Origin: Christensenella timonensis
GTDB taxonomy: Bacteria; Bacillota; Clostridia; Christensenellales; Christensenellaceae
Direction: 5' to 3'
Assembly (NCBI RefSeq): GCF_900087015.1
Contig: NZ_FLKP01000002.1
Coordinates: 1,984,001-2,048,000 of the forward strand
Length of the DNA: 64,000 bases
Shown here: positions 1 to 7,630 of the stretch, one piece after another
How the letters are laid out: the number at the start of each line of letters is the position of its first letter
Position numbering within the stretch: position 1 is the stretch's first letter
Program-made: the position numbers and the translations under genes
Notes under the pieces: model-generated
Database searches by the model: none
Told to the model about the DNA's origin: nothing
What the model saw: only the letters and a program-made list of their open reading frames with translations

Positions 1-285
1 GCCCCAGTCTACGAGCTTATCCTTTAAAATGTAATGTCCGCCCACCATTTCGTTGGAAAATTCCCACGTATATACTCTTTCCATACTCAATTTATCGTTG
101 GTACAAAAAGGACAGGGCGCGTCGCGTCCCTGCAATACTTCATAACATTTTTTTCCTTCAATATCCGTGATGCCGAATGTTTCCCGGCCCGCTGAATTGA
201 GGTATAAAAGCTCGTAAGTCTCCACATCGGACACATATACCAGTTCGAGCATCTGATCCAGCAGGTCAAGCAACAGGTTTTGCAA
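1..285 (-). CDS. PAS-domain sensory protein, 5' part only (runs off the left edge)
   Basis: The reading frame starts at a TTG at 283-285, preceded by GGAGGG at 292-297, and stays open to base 1, giving 95 codons. The visible part is one PAS domain: LVYVSDVETYELLYLNSAG, then a cysteine-rich turn PCPFCTN typical of PAS domains fused to GGDEF, EAL or histidine-kinase outputs in Clostridia. An ATG-started frame in the same place gives a nonsense protein, so the TTG start is preferred. The output domain lies outside the window, so the signal and function are unknown. It sits just upstream of nothing on its own strand except the window edge and is separated from the phosphorelay genes by a terminator. 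The PAS call is fairly secure; the full protein family is not knowable here. Confidence 0.75.
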   Translation of the reverse strand, partial: MQNLLLDLLDQMLELVYVSDVETYELLYLNSAGRETFGITDIEGKKCYEVLQGRDAPCPFCTNDKLSMERVYTWEFSNEMVGGHYILKDKLVDWG

Positions 286-421
286 AAAAATCCCTCCGAT
301 TTTGCCATAAACTATAAAGAAACGATAAGCATAGCGATTTTGTACCTATTGATCCTATCATATACCACTTTTCAGCAAATGGGAAGTAGAAAAATATTTT
401 TTTAATCCGGAACCGGTATGC

Positions 422-455
422 AAAAAAACAGGCTCCGAAAAGCCCGCAGCCTGCC
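422..455 (-). terminator. Rho-independent terminator of the phosphorelay operon
   Basis: On the minus strand a hairpin with arms AGGCT and AGCCT is followed by seven Ts. It lies 14 bases beyond the stop codon of the receiver/HD gene at 469-1515. Confidence 0.75.
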
Positions 456-468
456 CATGTGATCCTGC

Positions 469-1515
469 TTATGATTTTTCCTTGTTGTTTTCGTAAATGC
501 TCCGGCAATGATCGCCCACCAGCTTGAGCGTTTCCGTCATGACCGGCGAAAATTGCTGGGCGTCCCCCGCCATCAGCGTCTGCAGCGCCTTGTCGTGGCA
601 GCCGCCGTATTTGCACATCAGCTCGTCATAATGGTGCGCAAGCGCTACGGCCTGCGCGCAAATCGGTATGTTATTGCCGGAAAGCTTATCCGGATATCCG
701 CTGCCGTCCCAGCGTTCATGGTGGTAACGGCATATGTTGTAGCAATAATTCGCATAAAACTCGTTTTCGAGGTTTTTCAGCGGATCGATGAGCTTGCATC
801 CCTTTGTCGTATGCGTCATGAATATCTTTTCTTCTTCGGGCGACAGCGATTCCCTGTTGTTGACGATCGACTCCGGCAGCATCAGCTCGCCTACGTCGTG
901 CAGGATGGAAGCCATGCCCATCATTTCGATCTTCTGCGGCGTGAGCCCGTAGTTGTCGTCATAATATTCGTAGATATACTTCAGGATCTCCTTCGTATAA
1001 AGCCGGATGCGCTGGATATGCTCCTTTGTCTCCATCGTCTTGGTTTCCATGACGGAAGTTAAGACCGCGACGATCATTTCGTTGATATCGGAAAGCGCCT
1101 CCGTCTTTTCCTCTATGGCCTCTTCCAGATGGTTCTGGTATTTGTAAAGTTCGATGAGCGTACGCGCGCGCCGTTTGACGATATCCGGCGCAAAGGGTTT
1201 GCGGATATAGTCCACCGCTCCCAGCGAAAGGCCTTTTTCTTCCATTTCGTCAGACCCCGCCGCCGTGATCAGCATAACGGGGATGTCGCGCAGCATATCA
1301 TGGAAGCCCATGTATTCCAGCACATCATAACCGCTTACCTCAGGCATGATCACGTCGAGCAGTACCATCGATATCTCTTTCCTGTGTCCATCGAGCAGCT
1401 CGATCGCCTGCCGCCCTCCGTCTGCCACGAGGACATCATATTCGCTCACCAGCAGGTTTTTGAGCATGTTGCGGTTGATCTCGATGTCGTCCACAACCAA
1501 TATACTGTTTGCCAT
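469..1515 (-). CDS. Response regulator with HD-GYP-like output domain
   Basis: 348 residues. Residues 1-120 are a receiver domain with acidic pocket D9/D10, phospho-acceptor D54 in LLDVIMP, T84 and K106 (RKPF). A helical linker leads to an HD-GYP-like domain with HDVGE and HHERWDGSGYP. The family hydrolyses c-di-GMP when intact. Two signature positions deviate: HDxGK reads HDVGE, and the late metal-ligand segment usually reading VADxxDAL reads ALAHHYDEL. Phosphodiesterase activity is therefore uncertain; it could be a binding or scaffolding output. It is the third gene of an operon with an Hpt protein (10 bases upstream) and a hybrid kinase, so it is the probable terminal receiver of that relay. 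Confidence 0.88.
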   Translation of the reverse strand: MANSILVVDDIEINRNMLKNLLVSEYDVLVADGGRQAIELLDGHRKEISMVLLDVIMPEVSGYDVLEYMGFHDMLRDIPVMLITAAGSDEMEEKGLSLGAVDYIRKPFAPDIVKRRARTLIELYKYQNHLEEAIEEKTEALSDINEMIVAVLTSVMETKTMETKEHIQRIRLYTKEILKYIYEYYDDNYGLTPQKIEMMGMASILHDVGELMLPESIVNNRESLSPEEEKIFMTHTTKGCKLIDPLKNLENEFYANYCYNICRYHHERWDGSGYPDKLSGNNIPICAQAVALAHHYDELMCKYGGCHDKALQTLMAGDAQQFSPVMTETLKLVGDHCRSIYENNKEKS

Positions 1516-1525
1516 GTCCCCTCCC

Positions 1526-1882
1526 CTAGCCTATCCGCTTGATGGTATCGACTGCCGCTTCGTATGCTTCTTTGAGCGCCTGCGCCTCCCGCGCAATATC
1601 CGTTTCCCCGCTTCTAAGCTTATCCACGATGCACGCGCTTTGTTCATATACCCCGCGAAGCCCCAGGTTTCCGCCCAGCCCCTTGAGCGTATGCGCATGT
1701 ACCATCGCCTGCCGCATATCATCCTTGCCATAGGCCGTGCAAAATTCCCCGTAGGTCTGGTCTTCCAGAAACTTGTGCAAAAACTTCACACACAGGCTTT
1801 CATTGCCGCCCATCCGTTTGAGTACGTCCTTCAAATCGATTCCCTGTCCGCTGTATTTTTCCGCAGCCTCCTGAAATGTCAT
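1526..1882 (-). CDS. Histidine phosphotransfer (Hpt) protein
   Basis: 118 residues, a single Hpt four-helix domain. The phospho-accepting histidine is H64 in HAHTLKGLGGNLGL, which matches the family motif closely. The length is typical of a free-standing Hpt. It lies between the hybrid kinase (ends 1916) and the receiver/HD-GYP-like gene (starts 1515) on the same strand, with short gaps. That order suggests a His-Asp-His-Asp relay in which this protein moves phosphate from the kinase receivers to the D54 receiver downstream. Partner specificity is inferred from gene order only. Confidence 0.9.
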   Translation of the reverse strand: MTFQEAAEKYSGQGIDLKDVLKRMGGNESLCVKFLHKFLEDQTYGEFCTAYGKDDMRQAMVHAHTLKGLGGNLGLRGVYEQSACIVDKLRSGETDIAREAQALKEAYEAAVDTIKRIG

Positions 1883-1915
1883 ATTCTGTCCTTTCCGCCA
1901 AACAGCTCCCTTTTA

Positions 1916-4534
1916 TTATAGCAAATAGTCTTTCAGTATGGCAAAGACCACTTTTGCATCGATTGGTTTTGATACGTGCGCATTCATGCCGTTTTTGATC
2001 GATTCCGCAACGTCCTCCCGGAAACCGTTGGCAGTCATGGCCAAGATCACAATATCCTTCGCGTCGGCATGTCCGCTTGCACGGATCGCCTGCGTCGCTT
2101 CGTACCCGTCCATCACGGGCATTTGCACGTCCATCATGATCGCGTCGTAATATCCCGGCGGGGAAGCAACGAACTTTTCAAGCGCCTGCTGCCCGTCGTT
2201 TGCGGTCTCTACCATGAACCCGACTTGTTCGCTCAGGGCCTGCCCGATCTCGCGGTTCAGCTCGCTGTCGTCCACCAAAAGCATGCGTTTGCCTGTAAAA
2301 TCGGGCAGCTCCTCCGTTTCCTCCGCTTCTTCCACGGCCTCGCCCTCAAGCTCCCCGATCACCTGGTACACCGCTTCCCGGAGCACAGGTTTTGTCAGGA
2401 ATCCCTTCACGCCCGCCTCACGCGCTTCCTGCTCGACACGTTTATAGTCATACGCCGACATCAGCACGACGAGGATATCGTTTTTGGCCTCGTTCCTGAT
2501 CCATTCCGTCGTACGGATCCCGTCCACGTCCGGCATGTAAAGGTCGATAAACGCAAAATCAAATGGCTCCGCCGACTTCTTGATGATATGCACGGCCTCC
2601 GCACCCGAACCGGCCTCCTCTGCCCGGATACCCAACTGTTCGCAGATGACCTTTAGGTGCCCGCGCATTTCGTCGTCGTCATCCACCAGCAGTACGCGCA
2701 GGTCTTTCCATTTTTCCGGCAGCTTGCCGTCGTTTACCGGCGCATCCGCAAACTGCAGCCACAGGTCGAACGAGAATTTACTGCCCTTGCCTTCTACGCT
2801 GTGTACGTCGATAGTGCCGCCCATCGTTTCCACAAAGGTTTTGGAAAGCGCCATACCGAGGCCTGTGCCGCCAAACTTGCGCGAAATGTCCGTGCTTTCC
2901 TGCTCAAATGGCAGGAATATCCGGCTCATGAATTCTTCACTCATGCCGATGCCATTATCCGTCACCGAGAAATTCAGGCACGCCGCGTTGCCGCGCTGCG
3001 CCACCTGGCGGATCGCCAGCTTGATCTTCCCGCCCTCCGGCGTGAATTTCACCGCGTTGGAAAGGAAGTTCAAAAGCACCTGCCGGATACGCAGCTCCGC
3101 GCCCACAAAGCGGTCGTTTACCACGTCCCGGAGCATGACGTCGAATATCTGTTCTTTTTCCGCGATCTTCGGCTCCATGATCATGGATATCTCCGAAAGC
3201 ATCACGTTCAAGCTGAACTCCTTTTGCTCGAATTCCATCTTGCCGCTTTCGATCTTGGACATATCGAGCAGGTCGTTGATCAGCTCCAACAAATGCTGCG
3301 CCGCTATATGGACCTTCTTCAAGTCGTTGTTCGGCTTCTTTTCGGCCTCCAGGGAATTCTTCATGACTTCGACAAGCCCGATGATCGTATTTAAGGGCGT
3401 GCGGATCTCGTGGCTCATGCGCGATAGGAACTCCCGCTTGGCCTTGTTTGCGCTGCGCGCGTCGTCCAGTGCGGATTCCAGCATTTTCTTCGATACTTTT
3501 TCCGCCGTCAGGTCGCTCGTCACAAACACGTGTTTGACGACCCTGCCGTTTTCCAGGATGGGATACAGCTTGCTGTGCAGCTCTTTTTCCGTTCCTGTCT
3601 TGGGGTCGTGTATCATGAAATCAAATTCTATGATCTCCCGCGTCTTCGCAAGTTCCACCGTCTTGCGCACCCTCGCAAACTCATCGTCGCTGAAATAGGA
3701 ACGCGCGATCCACATGTTGTGCTTGTAGTCTTCCACAGGCAGCCCCAGGATGCGCCCGGCGTTGTCGCTGATGTATTCCACCTTTTCGCCGACACAATCG
3801 TATATCATGAACACATCGTCCACGTTTTCCGATATGATCTTAAAGAGCATATCGTTGTGGTAGATGTCCGCATTCCGCTTGGTAATAGTGTGCGCGCTCA
3901 TGATAGACAGCAGCAAAGTAATACCGATCAAGGCGCCGCCCCATATGAGCGCCATCATGTTCGTACGGTCGTTAAGAGCGGTCGTACTCTCCACGTAATG
4001 CGCGATGTGCTGCTGCGAATCGCTGATGACCCGGGCAATGAGCTGATCCGCTTCCTGATAGACCGGATAGGCCTCAGTATACAAGATCGCTTTTGCCTCG
4101 TCGAGTTTGCCCTGGTAGATGAGCTCGATACACCGGTCGTGCTGCGTGCGCAGGGTATCGAAATCCTCAAACAGCGTCGCGACCAGCTGGGGATCCCCCT
4201 GGTATTGCTCCTGCAGCACGCGCCGGATGGCGGGCTGCTCTTTGCGGTTCTCATACATCCGCTCCAGGTTTTCCCGCTGGTTATCGAAATTTTCATCGTC
4301 TGTCAGCATACTGAGCATCGTATTGCGCGCATACAAAATCTGCAGCCGCATTTTCCAGGCCGCTTCGTTCACCGCGTAAGGTTCCTGATATATTTCATTT
4401 GTGTACCGTGCAAGGCGATCGGTATTTACGATCGTCATACCCGCAAAAGCGGTCACGCCGATGGAAATAACAAAGACAGTCAATATAAGGAGCGTATTGA
4501 CGTTCTTCAGTTTCCATCTTTTCCTCTTCCCCAT
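1916..4534 (-). CDS. Membrane hybrid sensor histidine kinase with two receiver domains
   Basis: 872 residues. Membrane segments lie near residues 10-32 and 192-215 and flank a helical extracytoplasmic domain of about 160 residues, like four-helix-bundle sensors. A PAS domain follows (about 225-345), then HisKA with the phospho-histidine motif FLSRMSHEIRTPLN, then an HATPase with N-, G1 and G2-type boxes (LLNFLSNAVKFTP, DNGIGMS, GTGLGMAL). Two receivers close the protein: one with FIDLYMPDVDG and a C-terminal one with MMDVQMPVMDG. It is the first gene of the relay operon with Hpt and receiver/HD genes. GGGGCAGG precedes the ATG. The sensed signal cannot be told from sequence. Confidence 0.93.
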   Translation of the reverse strand: MGKRKRWKLKNVNTLLILTVFVISIGVTAFAGMTIVNTDRLARYTNEIYQEPYAVNEAAWKMRLQILYARNTMLSMLTDDENFDNQRENLERMYENRKEQPAIRRVLQEQYQGDPQLVATLFEDFDTLRTQHDRCIELIYQGKLDEAKAILYTEAYPVYQEADQLIARVISDSQQHIAHYVESTTALNDRTNMMALIWGGALIGITLLLSIMSAHTITKRNADIYHNDMLFKIISENVDDVFMIYDCVGEKVEYISDNAGRILGLPVEDYKHNMWIARSYFSDDEFARVRKTVELAKTREIIEFDFMIHDPKTGTEKELHSKLYPILENGRVVKHVFVTSDLTAEKVSKKMLESALDDARSANKAKREFLSRMSHEIRTPLNTIIGLVEVMKNSLEAEKKPNNDLKKVHIAAQHLLELINDLLDMSKIESGKMEFEQKEFSLNVMLSEISMIMEPKIAEKEQIFDVMLRDVVNDRFVGAELRIRQVLLNFLSNAVKFTPEGGKIKLAIRQVAQRGNAACLNFSVTDNGIGMSEEFMSRIFLPFEQESTDISRKFGGTGLGMALSKTFVETMGGTIDVHSVEGKGSKFSFDLWLQFADAPVNDGKLPEKWKDLRVLLVDDDDEMRGHLKVICEQLGIRAEEAGSGAEAVHIIKKSAEPFDFAFIDLYMPDVDGIRTTEWIRNEAKNDILVVLMSAYDYKRVEQEAREAGVKGFLTKPVLREAVYQVIGELEGEAVEEAEETEELPDFTGKRMLLVDDSELNREIGQALSEQVGFMVETANDGQQALEKFVASPPGYYDAIMMDVQMPVMDGYEATQAIRASGHADAKDIVILAMTANGFREDVAESIKNGMNAHVSKPIDAKVVFAILKDYLL

Positions 4535-4701
4535 AACCTGCCCCTACTTTATTTATATGCCCGGTCGCAAAAAAATATTCCGAAGAAAAGAAAACCTCTC
4601 TATTGTGACTATTCGATACGGTTCCCTGTTTTTCCTGTCGCATTTTGCAAAAAAGCCTTTGTTAAGCTGTTTATATGTATTCCTCGCTCAGTCATATTTA
4701 T

Positions 4702-4731
4702 ATTATATAACCCTGTTTGCCACCCCTGTAA
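4702..4731 (-). promoter_or_regulatory. Probable sigma-A promoter of the phosphorelay operon
   Basis: On the minus strand TTACAG (4726-4731) and TATAAT (4702-4707) are separated by 18 bases, about 170 bases upstream of the histidine-kinase ATG. The rest of the long leader (4535-4690) shows no gene that I can support. Confidence 0.5.
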
Positions 4732-4737
4732 CATCAA

Positions 4738-4771
4738 AAGGCACGCAGCCGCAAGCGGCCCGTGCCTTTTT
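4738..4771. terminator. Bidirectional terminator closing the hydrogenase/TnpB-like operon
   Basis: The arms GGCACGGGCCGC and GCGGCTGCGTGCC (minus-strand sense) form a GC-rich stem with T runs on both sides. For the minus strand it ends the operon whose last gene is the TnpB-like CDS. No plus-strand gene upstream needs it. Confidence 0.85.
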
Positions 4772-4888
4772 CTCAGATAGCTGCGCTTTTACGCATATGC
4801 GCTCCGCTCGGCGGATATCCACCCGGGAAACGTCCGCAGGCAATCCCCCAGTGTGACGGCGCGGCAGCAAAATGCGCCGTATATGGTT
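4772..4888 (-). other. Foldable 3' region of the TnpB-like gene; candidate guide-RNA region
   Basis: These 117 bases lie between the TAA of the TnpB-like gene and its terminator and contain no reading frame of note. On the minus strand the first element is a perfect 7-bp hairpin (ACGGCGC ... GCGCCGT, 4856-4880, 11-nt loop). Next come GCGGA/TCCGC arms and a small TGCG/CGCA hairpin just before the terminator. TnpB and nuclease-dead relatives take their guide RNA from exactly this position (3' end of the gene and just beyond). That this stretch is such an RNA is inference from position and foldability; no sequence match to a known scaffold was tested. Confidence 0.3.
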
Positions 4889-6457
4889 TTATTTTACATC
4901 GACGATCGCGATCTCTTCGCGCGGGTTCGTGATGCCAATAAACTTTTTATAATAGCTGATCTTCTTCGCACCGGCGCGGATGGGCGCGTTTCCGTTCGCC
5001 TTCCATTTTTCCACCAGCTCGCCGATGTAGTCGTAAAAGCCATCGATCGCTTCGCGCGTGTAATCCGTTTCGTACCGGATATCGAGGATCTTGTTGGAAA
5101 GCGTGATCCGTCCGTGTGCGACGCTCGCTTCAAAGGGCAGCAGGCTGCCGCCGTACTTTTGCAGCCTGCGCGCCGCATTTGCCGCGCCCACGCTTTCGGT
5201 CTCCCCCGCAAAGCCGCACTTGACGCACAGGAATTTATCCTGCATGAACCGGTTTTTGAGCGTATTGGCGCCGCACCGCGGACAGGTGTAAAAAAGCCCG
5301 CGCGGACTGACGGTGACCGGCCTTGCCAGCCCCTTGAGCTCCGCCTTGTAAGAAACCATGGACATCAGTTTATTGAACTGCCCCGCCGTCAGGCAGGCAA
5401 GGCGCCCTTCCCGCGAGAGCTGGTCGCCCATGTGGCCGAGGTGGTAGCTGACGATCTTGCTCTTGTGTTCCTGCGCCGCCAAAACGATCTGTTTGGCAGC
5501 GGTATGGAAATCATTTTTCGAGGGCGCCTCCGGCATCCTGACCGTCCGCTCCGCGACAAGCCTGCCCTCCTGATCCACCACCGCATAGCGCGCCGCCGCC
5601 ACAAGGCTGCGCGTCACGCCGAGGAAGGTTTTTTCCGGCAGGCTTTTTGCCGGGGCCGCCGCTGTATTCACCAGCAGGTAATATTTTCCGTTCTTTTCCT
5701 TGAGCCGTGCGGTCTTGAAGATCGATGGGTCGCTGAGCCCCTGCCGGAGCACCTTTTGCTGCTCCTTGCCAAAGGAAAGCGGCAGCACCAGGTAACGTTC
5801 TCGCTTGTTGTCTTTTTCCAGGAGCCCGCCATCGCCGGCGACGTAGCGCAGGCAGCTATTGCCGCGCATAATCCCCCCGCGCCGTCCTTCGTCCCGCACG
5901 TTCATCAGGTACAGCTTTGCGTAAAACCTGTCCTTTTGTTCGTCGTACAACAGGCAATAATCGCGGTTTTTGGCGTATCGCCCGAAGAGGATCGGCTTTT
6001 TCATATGCAGCCCGTCATAAAGCTTTTTCAGCTGCGCCTCCAGCGCCCGCCTGCCGATGCCGCCCCCGTCATAGCTGCAAAGCAGCTCGTGGATCGCGCG
6101 GTCTGCTATCCGCCCTTCGCGCACCAGGCGCGGATAGCGTGCGTTCTTTTGCGACCTCCTGAGCGCGATCCACGCGATCATCGTCATGGCGTAATCGAGC
6201 TTTAAGGAATCCTTGAAGGGCTGCACGCCGAAATCATTCAGCGAATCCATCAGCTCCTTTGAGAGCAGTGCGGTGATGCGGCGCGAAAGGAAGCTCGCGC
6301 CACTGTGCATCTCGTCCACGATATCAGGGATATAGCCCTTGGTATGCTCGAGCAGGTAGCCCATCGCGTCGTTATACTGCCCGATCGCGCGATCCATGAC
6401 CTTCCTTTTTTCCGCGGTGGGCTTATGTATTTGTAAGGCGATTGTTTTGATGACCAT
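4889..6457 (-). CDS. TnpB/Cas12-like protein with apparently inactivated RuvC domain
   Basis: 522 residues. The N-terminus (KTIALQIHKPTAEKRKVM) looks like the wedge strand that opens TnpB proteins. A helical region follows, then KTARLKEKNGKYYLLVN, the strand pair preceding RuvC. RuvC-I reads FLGVTRSLV where TnpB has GxDxG, so aspartate is replaced by T282. RuvC-II reads IVSYHL where IVxEDL is expected, giving Y338 for glutamate. The zinc ribbon C392/C395/C411/C414 is intact. RuvC-III reads GAANAARRL where DxNAA is expected, giving A425 for aspartate. About 90 residues beyond RuvC-III have no counterpart I know. The ATG abuts the TGA of the phosphatase gene, so it is the last gene of the hydrogenase operon and probably translationally coupled. 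No TnpA gene or element ends are seen. The family call is confident; nuclease-dead is read by eye; an RNA-guided binding role is inference. Confidence 0.85.
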   Translation of the reverse strand: MVIKTIALQIHKPTAEKRKVMDRAIGQYNDAMGYLLEHTKGYIPDIVDEMHSGASFLSRRITALLSKELMDSLNDFGVQPFKDSLKLDYAMTMIAWIALRRSQKNARYPRLVREGRIADRAIHELLCSYDGGGIGRRALEAQLKKLYDGLHMKKPILFGRYAKNRDYCLLYDEQKDRFYAKLYLMNVRDEGRRGGIMRGNSCLRYVAGDGGLLEKDNKRERYLVLPLSFGKEQQKVLRQGLSDPSIFKTARLKEKNGKYYLLVNTAAAPAKSLPEKTFLGVTRSLVAAARYAVVDQEGRLVAERTVRMPEAPSKNDFHTAAKQIVLAAQEHKSKIVSYHLGHMGDQLSREGRLACLTAGQFNKLMSMVSYKAELKGLARPVTVSPRGLFYTCPRCGANTLKNRFMQDKFLCVKCGFAGETESVGAANAARRLQKYGGSLLPFEASVAHGRITLSNKILDIRYETDYTREAIDGFYDYIGELVEKWKANGNAPIRAGAKKISYYKKFIGITNPREEIAIVDVK

Positions 6458-7630
6458 TCAGCAGTACTCGATCTCCACTTCCTTGCCCATGGCGCGCATG
6501 GTCTGCGCGATATCCTTCACCAAACGCAGCTTCAGGCTCAAATTAATGGGCAGGTCGGGGTTCTGGTGGGCAGGATTTAAAGCCCTGCCCACGATAAAGT
6601 GCGCGCGCGTGCAATCCTCCAGCAGTATCTTCGCCAGCCGGGACGCGCCGTCGTTTTTGTACAGGTTGAAGATATCGTCCATGGCGCTTGCGGACGACAT
6701 ATATTTTTGCATGATCTCCTGCGTCTTTGCCAGCGTGACCACGCCCTCCGTCACCAGGTCGATCCCGTCGATCAGCCCCACCGGCGGTACGTCCGGGTCT
6801 TTGTAGTCGATCTTGACGGAAAGCTCCCTGCCCGAAACGCGGCTCACAATCTGCGACGTCGTCCCGCCGCACACGACCTTGAACCCGTCCACGCTAAGCA
6901 GGCGCCTGACGATCTCTTCATCGCGCGAACCGTCTACCGGCGGCCCCACCATGATGTGCGCGGGACGCGATTTGCGTATTTTCGTAGTCACGAACGTCGT
7001 ATCGTCGCCCGGCTTTTCGTCGTAGAGCGAATCGCACGCCGACAACAGCAGCTTGGTCATGGCGCGCGCGGGCATATCCTTCCCGTACGCGCGGCACGCA
7101 TATTCCACGATGTTGTCGCGCTGCCAGCCGAAATTCAAAAGCTGGCCTACGCCCGCATGGATCGCGCCGTCCGAAAAGGCGATGCACATGTCGCCTTCCT
7201 TCATCTCGAAGCGGCTTTCCAGTATTTTCTTGTCGCCGATCTCGATCTCTTCCTTATCGATTACGACTTCTTTTCCGCCCCTCACGAGGATCACCTGCGG
7301 GTTATCGAATTCCACGAGGTGCGCCTGTCCCTGTTTGTTTACGCGCAGGATCGTGAACGTACAGTACGCAAGCCCGCGCACGCTGCACACCGGCAGTGTG
7401 GAGGCGACCGTTTCCACCGTTTCGTAGATATCCGCGCCGTCCGCGAGCATCGTCGCCGCGATCTTGGAGGTGAGCGTAGAGAGGATATTCGCCTTGACCC
7501 CGCTCCCGAGGCCGTCCGCGAGCACGATCGTCACCACGTCGCCCTTGCGCACGATCTCTACCTTATCGCCGCACAGCTCTTCCCCATATTTGAAAAGGCT
7601 GCCCGGGCTTGTCTCAATAAATACGCTCAT
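6458..7630 (-). CDS. SpoIIE/PP2C-type serine phosphatase of the hydrogenase cluster (HsfB-like)
   Basis: 390 residues. The first 220 or so form a PP2C/SpoIIE phosphatase domain with the metal-binding motifs LADGLGSG, FSDGAIHAG and PGDDTTF. The remaining 165 residues are an accessory domain I do not recognise in detail. Similar phosphatases are known next to PAS-containing [FeFe] hydrogenases in anaerobes, where they are thought to act in H2-dependent signalling. The start overlaps the end of the sensory hydrogenase gene by 17 bases and its stop abuts the TnpB-like gene, so all three should be made together. Substrate unknown. Confidence 0.88.
   Translation of the reverse strand: MSVFIETSPGSLFKYGEELCGDKVEIVRKGDVVTIVLADGLGSGVKANILSTLTSKIAATMLADGADIYETVETVASTLPVCSVRGLAYCTFTILRVNKQGQAHLVEFDNPQVILVRGGKEVVIDKEEIEIGDKKILESRFEMKEGDMCIAFSDGAIHAGVGQLLNFGWQRDNIVEYACRAYGKDMPARAMTKLLLSACDSLYDEKPGDDTTFVTTKIRKSRPAHIMVGPPVDGSRDEEIVRRLLSVDGFKVVCGGTTSQIVSRVSGRELSVKIDYKDPDVPPVGLIDGIDLVTEGVVTLAKTQEIMQKYMSSASAMDDIFNLYKNDGASRLAKILLEDCTRAHFIVGRALNPAHQNPDLPINLSLKLRLVKDIAQTMRAMGKEVEIEYC

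Noticed and set aside
4889-6457. IS200/IS605 insertion sequence
   Set aside because: No TnpA gene, no recognisable left or right end, and the gene is joined base to base with the preceding operon gene.
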